NCBI GenBank assembly: GCA_037893225.1
Contig: JAZGUH010000113.1
Span: 2,294,001 to 2,358,000, forward strand
Reading direction: 5' to 3'
Source of the DNA: Hippasteria phrygiana
Lineage: Eukaryota; Echinodermata; Asteroidea; Valvatida; Goniasteridae
Length of the DNA: 64,000 bases
Below the pieces are notes generated by a model, which saw only the letters and a list, made by a program, of their open reading frames with translations, had not been told where the DNA came from and searched no databases. This document shows, in pieces, positions 1-10,800 of this stretch. Positions within the stretch are counted from its first letter, which is position 1; each line of letters starts with the position of its first letter. Made by a program: the position numbers and the translations under genes.

Positions 1-2
1 TC

Positions 3-167
3 TGTTGGTTCGGTGTGGTTAAAAGTCGACGATTGAGGAAACTCGATCGTGCGCAGACATTTTTTTTACTGGCGCCAAATTCCCTAACAACGGACATCAA
101 CACTGACCGGGGGAAAGGGGTGGTGGTCTACTGTTGAGGTGTCCCAAGAGTTTTGTCCAAGATTGTA
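3..167 (+). repeat. Direct repeat, copy 1 (about 165 bp)
   Basis: Starts TGTTGGTTCGGTGTGG and ends TTTTGTCCAAGATTGTA. It is repeated in the same orientation at 1667-1828 with few differences (a short GATC-type indel and changes in a T tract). Long terminal repeats of a small element or a segmental duplication are both possible. No coding sequence lies between the copies. Confidence 0.85.
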
Positions 168-1666
168 TGAGATTTTTGGCAACTTTTTCTATAATGTAAA
201 TGTCGGTATTTGTGGGATACTTAACGAATCCCTCCCTTCATTCTTCTACCAATGAACAATCATTGTCTCCTTCTTGCCATTCGCACACAACAATCACGAT
301 GCTGAGTGGGTTTGTCGTTTTTAATGAAAAGGTGTTTTGCATTTGACAAATTACGTCACACTATACTATAATCAGTTGCAACCCGAATTCAGATCATTGT
401 TGCACTTAATCCGTCCCTTGTGAGGAGGTACATGTAGGGTGGCTGCTCCCCAGGCCCAAGGAGTTCAATGTGAATATTAAAATAAATTGGGATGTCAGAG
501 TGTTAAAAAATGCTCTTAGGGAAGGTAGTTTATAGAGAAAAGTCAACTTTCGCCCAAACAAATATTCACACAATAATGTATTGTTGATTTTCACTTGTGT
601 GTGTCAAACGGAACTCGCCACACCTGGGGGGGGGGGGGGGGGGGGGGGGGGGGCTTGACGTTTTCGTATCCCTAAATCACAAACTGTTTCCACCGCCTAG
701 GGGCCTTGACTTTGTCATATGTTTCACACTTTGTTGTCGTATAGATTGGGGATAACCAGTTTCCGTCACTCATAGTCTTACTATGTGGCTGTTTGTATAT
801 AATATTAATTGTTTAAAGCCAGAAACAAGGCCGTATAAATAGATGCCGTTTCAGTCAATCGCGTCTTCAATTGAAGAAGTTCTTTTTAAAGGCCTCTCAG
901 CTAAACAGTTCAGTAGAGTAACGATTTCATTTTGTTTACATGCGATCTGCACCAAAACAGACACAGCTGTCATAACGTGGAGTGTTCGCGTACGGTTGCC
1001 ATCGATTCACCATGCTATTTTCCATGTCAATCTGAGACAAAACCTATATTAGCCATGCAGCCCGCTGCCTAGCAGTAAACAAAAGTACAGGAATAATATG
1101 CAGAGGCTCCTGACATTTTGTATTCACTCATTTACATATTGTGGACATGAAGTCCAACGATGATCCATAACAACAAAGTTATACAAGAAGAAAGAGACAG
1201 TCTTTTATGTAACGCTATGGTGAATCGTTGAGCACATGTATGTCAGTAGAGGGCGCTATAACTTCGCAATTGTATCGTCATCTGATCTGAAGAAACGGAC
1301 ACATATCTCACAAGAGAAGCAGTCACAGCCATACATATAAACTTGGGAAATCGATATACATGTATCTATGCTTCTTTTGTGACGAAATTAAAATGGTATA
1401 CTTGGGACAGGGAACTTGAAACAATATAATCGACCCCGCATTATTATTAATGTTAGTGTTTCATTATTGTTTATTCCTACAGAAAGGATAACGGATATAT
1501 TGCATGGGCACAAGAAAAACCTGGAGGTGCATGTATATGCCAAAAACCCAACCCCGAAAATGGAAATAAAGAAGTGTGCGAAAAATTCTCCCTAACTTAG
1601 ATATCCTTGGCCAAAACTCGGACAATCCTGGACAAAACTCGTTGGGACACCCCCACCCCCAATCAT
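168..1666. other. Non-coding spacer between direct repeats
   Basis: No recognisable gene. It contains a run of 28 G at 626-653 and scattered TACATG motifs. Near 1610-1650 there is a partial inverted match to the end of the flanking direct repeat (GGACAAAACTCGTTGGGACA against the repeat's GTCCCAAGAGTTTTGTCC). Confidence 0.6.
626..653 (+). repeat. Poly-G tract (28 G)
   Basis: An uninterrupted run of 28 guanines. Its length may be inexact because such runs are prone to sequencing and replication slippage. Similar G or C runs occur at 7207-7252, 12708-12728, 16261-16280, 50536-50557, 50684-50702 and 55675-55735. Confidence 0.9.
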
Positions 1667-1828
1667 TGTTGGTTCGGTGTGGTTAAAAGTCGACGATTGA
1701 GGTAACTCGTGCGCAGAAAAAATTGTTACTGGCGCCAAATTCCCTAACAACGGACATCAACACTGACCGGGGGAAGGGGGGTGGTGGTCTACTGTTGAGG
1801 TGTCCCAAGAGTTTTGTCCAAGATTGTA
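1667..1828 (+). repeat. Direct repeat, copy 2
   Basis: Second copy of the repeat at 3-167. Its right edge abuts, without spacer, a fragment of the transposon family seen complete at 33057-34038. Confidence 0.85.
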
Positions 1829-1986
1829 GATAGCAAGAACTTGTGCTGCACTTGCCATTTTTTTGGACTCCCTAGTTTTCCGATTTTGAGCACGCTTCGC
1901 ACGAAGGTCACGAAGGTCACTCTCCGATTCAATTTCCTGTGAACACAAGCGGGCGCTGTGTACAAATGCAGGGTGTAAATGCTGTG
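1829..1986 (-). mobile_element. Terminal fragment of the CMC-like element family
   Basis: Reverse-complement match to the left half of the element at 33057-34038, from its terminus (CACAGCATTTACACCCTGCA, here at 1986 reading leftward) inward to the shared segment containing CACAAGTTCTTGC. About 40 bp of the inner sequence present at 33 kb is missing here. Only one terminus is present, so this is a truncated copy. Confidence 0.75.
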
Positions 1987-2360
1987 CTCCAGTTGAATTC
2001 ATCAGCACGCCCCGACTCTGCTTGATGGTTTGTTACATCTTAGCCCGAGGGGCCGCGTTGCTGTCTCGTTTTGCCACGGCCTGTTGTCAGATGTCTGTGG
2101 GGTCCAACATCAAATCCCCGTGCAGGAGCTGGTCCCGCTGATATGATGAACTTACATGTAAGTCTGGGTCCGACGGCTTCTGTTGAAAATCAACTGGCAA
2201 GCCGTGACACCGAAGAACGGGCAAAGGAGTTGATTGTTAGCACTTGACATTGTCTGCAAGCAATGGTGAAATATGCTAGCAGCCACCCCAAAGTTGTTGA
2301 AAACCTTCTGTTCGCACCGACCCCCATCTACGGTAATTTTCTCTTGTACAACAGGAGAAC

Positions 2361-2516
2361 TTGCCTGAACCTGCATGTCGGCTCTGGTGGGATTGCCAAA
2401 GTGAGCTCTACCACCCAGCAGAGGTCCCAGAGAAGTGCCCTCTCACCAAATGGATGGCACTGAAAGTCCTCGCCAGTCAGTTTGAACCATTGGGGGGATA
2501 TCGCCCCGTTTTAGTT
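2361..2516 (+). other. Possible BEL/Pao-type retroelement coding fragment
   Basis: A short open stretch whose translation includes KCPLTKWMALKVLASQFEPL. This recalls the TKRxxLxxxASxFDPLG motif just after reverse transcriptase in BEL/Pao elements. No flanking RT, protease or integrase was recognised. It may be chance. Confidence 0.25.
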
Positions 2517-3299
2517 GTTTTAGGCATCTACATTTTGTACAATCCTCTGGGAGATCACAAAATGGCGATGTGACCTTCTAGCAAAGTGTCCCGCTTGTAC
2601 GCAATAGGTACTGTACCATCCGTGTATACGTGGAACTGCCAATCCCATCAGCTGGTTGTGCATACATCCTTGAAAACACCACATAATAACATCACAAAGA
2701 AAAACTGCCACACACGTTGAACTTAAAGCCATAATGCTTTACATAATCAAGTCACAAACACTGAAAATGCCATAAAAACGTTATAAAATAATTCAAAAAT
2801 GTTTTTTTTTGGGGGGGGGGGGAGCGAGGGGGAGACTAGAGGGAGACTAGAAGGAGACTAGAAGGAGAGGAGAATACATTGTGCCTGCCAGTCCTGATAG
2901 TTAAAAGGGAGGGTTCCCCACCCATTTTGTTCAGCACAATTCAGATACATGTATTTGGAAACCACCTTCGAACATTTTTGTTTCTGCATTCTTGTCATGT
3001 GTGTACACAATGCTCTTGAATGTCATAGAACTTCACTGCACATAATGTAACAAATGCATGAATTCAACATTTCCTAAAAAGATTCACCAAGGTCACCACA
3101 GGTGTTTTCTCAAACTTTTGGGGGATTATTTAGGGCCGCTTATTAAACATCTAAACCAGTGCTTTGCTTTCATCACAAAAATCCCATGGGACTTTATTCA
3201 TGTTATTTTGGTGATTATGATCCTGACTTCAATGTTCCCATTTTGTTTATCGCATACCTGTAGTTAGATACCCCAGAAGAGCCTTGCATTTTATGTACA
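2517..3299. other. No feature recognised
   Basis: AT-rich, non-coding. It contains a G tract near 2811-2822 followed by a short GGGAGACTAGA tandem repeat (about 2827-2870). Confidence 0.5.
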
Positions 3300-3307
3300 T
3301 GTATGTT

Positions 3308-4712
3308 CAGGCCTCGACCTTAAGCTTTTTTTTAACTAGTCCACCGGGCAAGTTAACTGGGTTTTTTTACTAGCCCGCAGACATTTTTACTAGCCCACAT
3401 TTAATGGACACATTTCTCATTAACCATAACTCCCTACGGTGTCGGAAATATCGTATTAAAATTGGAGGATTCAGTACAGTTGTAAGTGATTTTCAAACTA
3501 TAAAATAGAAAAGAAATTACTGAATAAGGCTCTGTTTCCTTCCACTCCCTCCGGTCATTTTCATTTCGCGGCACACACAGCAAAACATCGTATTTCCATC
3601 ATACATGTACCTAAAAAGCAAGTTAAAGTCCCGTTCACAGTTTCATCTGCAGTTTCATCTGTCTTTTGTTTTTGCTGTAGTTTGCATCTTATTCTCTTTT
3701 GCTTCCATTTTTGGACGGAGTGGATACATTTAGTTATCGCCACATGACGGGAAATGTGAAGAAGACCCAAGTGAATACAGCTTCTTGCAAATCACGTACA
3801 CGGCTGACACGTACAGACACACACAAAACTTTGCACGAATGTTCTTTCATGCACTGCATGCATACAGCTAGCTACAGCAATATCGCATCGCTGAGGTCAA
3901 GTGCCGATGCGCATGCTCAATATGCACGTGGAATTCCCCGGTTGGGCCATTAATCAAAGCTGGCTTCAGTACGTACCAAAGATCGTATAGCGCGGCGTAC
4001 GCGTACGGTTCGCTGCGTCTTTATATTTAAGACAATATTCCGCCAATATTAGTTGGCGTTTTCATTCAAATTGACATGGGCCAAAAATGTGACTGTCCTG
4101 AATCATTTTTCTCAAACACTGAGGATGTACAAAATAAAAATGTTTTAATGTCAGCCGTATCGAAGCCGAGCTTTGAGAAATGATCCATAGTCTTTTTTGG
4201 TGCACTTTCACGGTGCTTTCTCCCCACATCCAACCAGTCCCCATGCGTACAGCATTTGGCAAAAAATTTGCACAACACATTCTGAACTTGATATGAGACT
4301 ACCAACCTCGTACAAGCCATGTGCGCTTATGGCATCACGCGCGCAATGAATGACATGTGTACGTACGGTACGTACGGACATGTTGCTATCAGGACACAAG
4401 CTAGCTGCTGTGTAACTTTCTACAAGAAGTTACAGCGAGCATGCATGCATAGCGCTAGCGCAGCGCGCGGCATAGTATGTGCGGGACGTCGACGCCGCAG
4501 CGCTGTACTCGGTCATTAAATGAAACAAGAAGATTCACTCAAACTTACCAAGAACGTTTATTTTATTCATATCAAGCAAAAGTGACAATTTTAAGCAGGT
4601 AGGTATACTTTTTTTAACTAGCCCGCCGGGCAAGTTAAAGAGTGCTTTTCACTAGCCCTGAGCAGTTTTTACTAGACATTGTACGCCGGGCTAGTGCTAA
4701 GGTCGAGGCCTG
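3308..4712. mobile_element. hAT-like non-autonomous DNA transposon (1.4 kb)
   Basis: Terminal inverted repeats CAGGCCTCGACCTTAAGC (left) and GTGCTAAGGTCGAGGCCTG (right) are flanked by a perfect 8-bp target duplication TGTATGTT at 3300-3307 and 4713-4720, the hAT signature. Sub-terminal regions on both sides are rich in ACTAGCCCG/CGGGCTAGT motifs. No transposase is seen. It lies immediately 5' of NSF exon a. The element at 60855-61860 shares its terminal and sub-terminal motifs. Confidence 0.9.
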
Positions 4713-4787
4713 TGTATGTTGCATATATTTGTATACATGTATGACATATTTTTGTTCAATTTATCTTAAATTATTTGTTTGTTTTAG

Positions 4788-4887
4788 GCACATTGAAGTG
4801 AAAACTTCCCCAAGCTCCAGATTCATTTTCACTGTAAAAGAGCACCAAAGTATACAGCGTGGAACAGTGGGTTTTAGCCTTCCACAG
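4788..4887 (+). CDS. NSF: NSF coding exon a (N domain)
   Basis: This exon of 100 bp encodes 33 residues after one carried-over base, including [13 protein letters not shown] and ending GTVGFSLPQ. That corresponds to the first beta-strand region of the NSF N domain. The acceptor follows a T-rich tract (GTTTTAG) and the donor is CAG|GTAAGG. It ends in phase 0 and joins exon b. The preceding exon, which should carry the start codon and the conserved N-terminal segment, was not recognised in 1-4787. Confidence 0.95.
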
Positions 4888-7800
4888 GTAAGGCCTGATC
4901 AACTATCGGTCATTACATGGCAAATTGGATGTATTTTTGTGTCGCCTAAACGAATGTTTTGGGAGGCCCAGTCATGAATTCTGTCCGTGTGCCCGTGGGG
5001 CCGTACATGTGTACAGTACTGTACATGTACATGTACATGTATGTTGAAAGTTTTATGTTAAGTTTTTGCTCTCATTTGGTGTCATTTGAAAAGTTGAATT
5101 CCAATTGGAACCAAATGTGGGTTATACATGTAACACGGGAACCATCATAAGTTAATGAGGTCAAAGGTCATCTGAGGTCAAGTTGGAAAATGGGCTGAAC
5201 ATGTAACATTTGTCTCATTTGAAAAGTTGAAGTCCAATTACAATGAAACTTGAGCCTTGGGTGCAACATGGAAACATTTATATGATGTTGATGTTACAGG
5301 TCACATAAAGGTCATTGGAGGTCAAGTGGTAAAATAGGCTTCAAATGTAAAATTGCTCTCATTTGAAAAGTTGCAAATGTGATGCAGGATCACCTTTGTT
5401 ACCTAACCTGCTCAGAATTTCCTGAAATTTTATGAAGTACATTTTGTACTTGTACTTGTACTTGAGTATCTTGGAATGCAACAAGACATACATGTACATG
5501 AAGTGTACAATTTTGGTTCTGAAACGTAAGTGGTTCATCAAATTACATGCACACATGTACATTGTAGATATGAGAGAACTGGCCACTTAACAGTGGAATT
5601 TTTAAGACTTTTAAGATCACACTCATAAAGACAGGGATATCAGAAAGAAAATTCGATTATTTTATAATGTAAAATTTGCTTTGCATTCACGTGAAGTGTG
5701 GGCCCAACTTTAACAATGCAGTTTGACTCCCAGAAGTACATGTACATGTACTATAAGCCAATAGACAAAACATGTGTGCACTACATGTATCTTGACACAA
5801 ATCAAAAGGTGTACAAATGGTGTAAGTCCAAGAGCTAGGGGTAATATATTTACCGAAATCAACCATGTGTCTGGTGGGTAATTTTGAAAGGTCCTACCCC
5901 TTGGGGTATTCAGATTTGGGCGTCTTGAAGAGCAACTCCAACGATTCCCAACTTTTCTTAGGTTTCGATTTAATTGAGAAGAGCTACAATGTATGTCAAA
6001 TAAAACAGATACTTATCAATATCCCCATCTTTGACGCCGGTTTTTATGTAAAAAATGCATTTTTGTTACCTTTCTTTCCGCGAGTCTATCCCAGTTTCGT
6101 GAAAACGAGCGTGACGTCAAAGCTCATTTACATCCAATGAATATTCATTTCTGACGTATTATCGTTGAGCATGCAACAACGCGACACGTACATTTGTACA
6201 CATGCACATAACATCGCGTGCAGCTTGCTACGGTACTACATGTACATCATGTTTTTGCATTTCTCAACAGCTCCACCAGCGGCCAATTTGTGGAAAGTTT
6301 TCATAAACTTGAAAGAAAATGGTAATAATTTCTCGCAAAGTAACACGACAATGAGACGCAAAACAAGCATGATTTTGTAATGAATAAGTAATTTATTATA
6401 TATTGAACACAATAACATTTAATTCTTACACTTTTCAAAACCCTTTGGAGTTGCTCTTTAAGGTTCCAGCTGGTGGTGGATCAGTACACCAGGAGCAAAT
6501 GAGTGATGTCACCTACATGTAAGGATGTGATGTTTAAACGTTTAACCCTAACATCACCTGAAAATACTACTAGTAGTAAAATGTAGTATGCAATACTCTT
6601 ACCTACTTGTGTGCAATGTCTGCAGTAATTTTTAGTGTCTACAGCACTCATCTTACCCGTAGAGCCACTACTAATGTATATTCCCCTAGAGGGCGCAAAA
6701 CGTCCGCCAAGAGTTCACGCAATAGCCTACCCACCATGCCCTGCGGCCCACCCGCCATATTAGCTTCTCTTTTCTCTTTTCTCTTGGCGACGGACAGTGA
6801 TAGACGTGTTTTTTTTCCCTTAACATAATCCAGGAATTTCTTTACCATCCTTAGTCTGCTTTGAGTTTTTTCTTCATCGATAATAAAGTAGAGTGTTTTT
6901 CTTCTCTTGTGTCTTCATTTGTCTTGCGTTTGTCCCCGTAAGTACGTTTATTTCTGTACTATTTTGACTTCATGTGTGATGGATAAAAATGTGAAGCGTA
7001 GATCGGCTAGGGGCACCGCAGGCACCGTGGACGGAGGTTCCACGTGGCCGGTTCCTTCAGGAGTCTCGGGAGGTATTTCCCTCCCACGGACTCTCCCTTG
7101 ACCGGCAATCTGCCGGGGGCACCCTCCTCGTACGCAGATTTCACCCCGCCACCCGGAACTGGGTGGCGGTGCCTCTGTAGGCCGGGAGGTGTGGTATTGC
7201 CAGCCCACCCCGCTGGCCACTAGTCCCCCCCCCCACCCCCCCCCCCCCCCCCAAAGTCACTTGCCCTTTGTTGCCTCGGCACAAGCTCCGGTTTCAAGCT
7301 CTGTGTCCAAGGCCCCCGGCACGCCCAGCGTGACCGGGCCTGCGGTGGTAGCGTTTGGGTCCCCAATGGGTCAAGACCATCAGGCTACCCCCACACTCCA
7401 GTCCGACAAAGGCCCGCCAGTGCATGGCCCATCGGTGGGGGATCTTCACCGGTCTGTGGAGTCAACTATTCCGGTCCCCCCGGTAAGCCTGTCTTCAACC
7501 TCGGAATTCTTTCAATGTTCTGGAGTCCCCGCAGCCCCACCTTCATCCGAACCCTCATTGGGAGAGCGCCGGGGCCGCCCAGCGAAGACGGCTAAGTCCG
7601 CCATAAGCGGCGCTACCAGTCGTCCGACTCGGAGTCTTCTTCGGACCGATCCAGCACCGCACCAAACATCACAAGCGTTCAGGGTCGGTTTCGACAGCCG
7701 ATTTTGTACAGGCCTTTCAAGCGTTTTCTGCCTCTCTCTTGGCCATGTCATCTTCAGGTTTTCCCGTGGGACAACTCGCCCCGTTCGTGGGCCAGTTTGT

Positions 7801-10800
7801 TCCCCAGGCAGGTCATCTTGCCCCGCAAGGTGGACATCCCATCCCGCAAGTCGGACACCCTGCCCCTTGGATGGGTCAGCTCGCCCCATCAGTGCACGGC
7901 GCCACTCAGGCCAGGTAGTCTGCCCCGGGCATGGGACAACTCTCCCCCAGTGTCGCCCCATCGGCTCTGCCTGACCCTCTGCCTGACCCTCTGCCTGACC
8001 CTCTGCCTGACCCTCTGCCTGACCCTCTGCCTGACCCTCTGCCTGACCCTCTGCCTGACCCTCTGCCTGACCCTCTGCCTGAGCTTTGGGATGTCCTGCA
8101 TTGCCCCGTGTTATCTCCATCAATCCTTCAGCACAATTTTAAGGCTCGGATGGGGGCTCGGGCCGGGGCTCCAAAGTGTTCTGCTCTCCTCCTGTCGCCC
8201 CGCTACGTGACCCCGGGTTCCCCACAGATCGCGCTGGATTCTCGACTGCAGGAACCCCACGGTCGGACCACGGTTTGGATAACGAGGGTGATGACAACAT
8301 CGACAAGCGACACTTGTCCCCGCTGGAGACCCAATTCCGTCTGGTACAACGTGATATGATCCTCTTTTTTGGTCTGCCGGATTTGACTGCCACGGAGCCT
8401 GTTCTCGCCCCCAACAGTCGTTCAAGCAACGTACGGCCGCGGATGATTTGGCAGGCCGCCCCTGCGCCCTTCCCTGTCCTTCCCCTAGATCAGCTCTGCA
8501 TCAAGCACATTCAGGGGATCGCTAATCGCAAGGATTGGAAGGCCTTCGACAGACAAGCGAATGCGTACTTTCGCTTCCCTCAGAAGGATTTTGATGAGTT
8601 TCTAGCAGTACCATCGGTCCCTGATTCGGTCAAGGACAAACTGACTGCAGACTGGAGTGCTTCCAGTTCAGCCCGCACCTTGTTTACGGATGCCACTAGA
8701 AATAAGATGGAAACCATTCTCAAGAAAGCAGACAGGGCCTCTAGAATCAGCACAGCCCAGTGTCGTCGAACAAATCTTCCTAATTATCGATCGCCCACAC
8801 ATAGATCTGTTCGCATCAACAATCAACAACCAGCTTCCGGTGTTCTGTTCCAAACGACCTGATCCACAGGCATGGCACAGCACACCGACGCTCTGTCGAT
8901 TCCATGGAAGGGCATGCTCGTGTAACCTGGGAAATCGGTCCTTAGTCTATTTACATACAAAAAAAGGTTTTCACTCCATTGGTTCAAAGAATTGGGTCGC
9001 AGACTATTTTTAGGGTAGGACACAAGAAATAAAATATAAATACAAATAGCTTTTCTCAGTTCCAACTAAATTTAATTAAAAAAACAAATTTATTTGCTGC
9101 CACAAGAAAATAATACAGAATCAAAGTGCAATCCGGAAGTTTCCAAAATGATTAGAAATAAAACGTCTAAAGTGAATTGGACCTTAGGATAGATTCAAAG
9201 GAATTTAGATTAAAAAAACAAAAAGAAAACAATTGTCCAAGTCTTGCAAAAATAATGGGAAAGACACTAAATTGAGGTTTTACCCAGTCCACTAAAATGT
9301 TTAAGGAACAAGAAACAAAATAAGAACTAAAAAAACGAATAGAAAACAAGAGAACAACCCAACACAGCACTAAAAGCGAATTACCACCAAGGTACAGATA
9401 AAATCCTGTAAATAAAACAAAGGAAAAACAAAAACGATTAAGATACATGACCATGGATACATATCAGACTAGACTAAGCTATGGACTAAGGTAATGCGTA
9501 AATGATAATATATAAGAAAATCTAGTTTAACCTTGGTTTCAGTGTGCAGTATAATCCACCATTAAGTCTACAAAGTACTTATCAGTTAAACCTACTACAC
9601 CAAGTCAAACCACCAACTTTCTTGTGAATACTTAATGAACCCTAGAACAATGCTGCTTCAGTTCAGGCACTTTTATAGCCAAAACAGCTGTATCTCTGGT
9701 CACACTGAGTAAACCTCACTAAGGTCACAATACATAGAGTGTTGCAAGTCAATACACATGTTGCTGTACAAGTCAAGTTACATCCACCCACCCAGGCGTT
9801 CTGCTTATGCATTACAGGCAGTTACATTATTCCACACGCTCAATGACTAGCACAAGTCTATACTCCACAAATGGCCAAACATTCCCTTCAGGACCAGTGC
9901 TCCATCTAGGCACATATACATAACTTCTAAATAGACTTATTCCATGCCTATGAAGGTTACAAAACAAGTGGGTAGTGCATGGGAACATTCCCAACCAAAT
10001 GCACTGTGGAGATCTGCAACTTGCCCATCACGTCTATTCTTCTCATGAATAAGCAATAATCTGTATAATTTGCTCCACTTGTATTAAGTAAAAATTCTGA
10101 ACTCTCGTCTACAAAATTAACCTAAATACAACACACACTCTTGCAAACCCAAAAGTTCAAAACCTATCATAAAATTAATATCTCCAAAAACAGAATTAAA
10201 ATCTACATGAGAAAACCCCAGTTATTCTACTTCCTAACAAAGTTATTCCTTCCTTAGTTAATACACACAAAGGAAATACAAGGTTCGCATCAACAATACG
10301 GAGTAGATCATACAAGCAAAGTAAATCGCATGAATTTACAGCAGACAGCTAAACTTATTATGTGGTCAAGACAAAAATACAGATGGTGTGTCCCAAGAAC
10401 TTTCTCAAAAATGATCTCTGATGCAACTAACCAAGTCAAAGTTTCACAAATCCAACAATCCTAATACATTTATACATTTAAATAATGAAAAGGCACAATA
10501 GAACACAAAAACTCACCAATAATTCAAAAGCAGACAAACTCCAGCAGAATGTACATGTAATTTCGAGCGGGTACAAGGGCCATGCTTTCCCTTCTCTGCT
10601 AATCTGCTGAGTGAGGGACCTATCTCAGGGTACAGAGCACATGTTCTCTTATCAATGGGCTACTGTTCTTGGGGTCATGTTACCGGGGAAACTATTTGTA
10701 CTAGACCAGGAGGGCACTACTGTGAGTTAAGAACACAAAAACAGAGGGACTAGACTTAAAAAAACAAAAACGTACACTTTGCACAGGGAGAGCTACTCCT

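Noticed and set aside
1..4787. Search for the NSF first exon(s).
   Set aside because: No splice-bounded segment with the conserved N-terminal residues was found; it is probably upstream of the window.
7512..8359. Long open frames on both strands (over 200 codons on minus).
   Set aside because: They come from GC-rich DIRS sequence plus a 12-bp minisatellite; only the + strand 8176-8750 reading shows family motifs.
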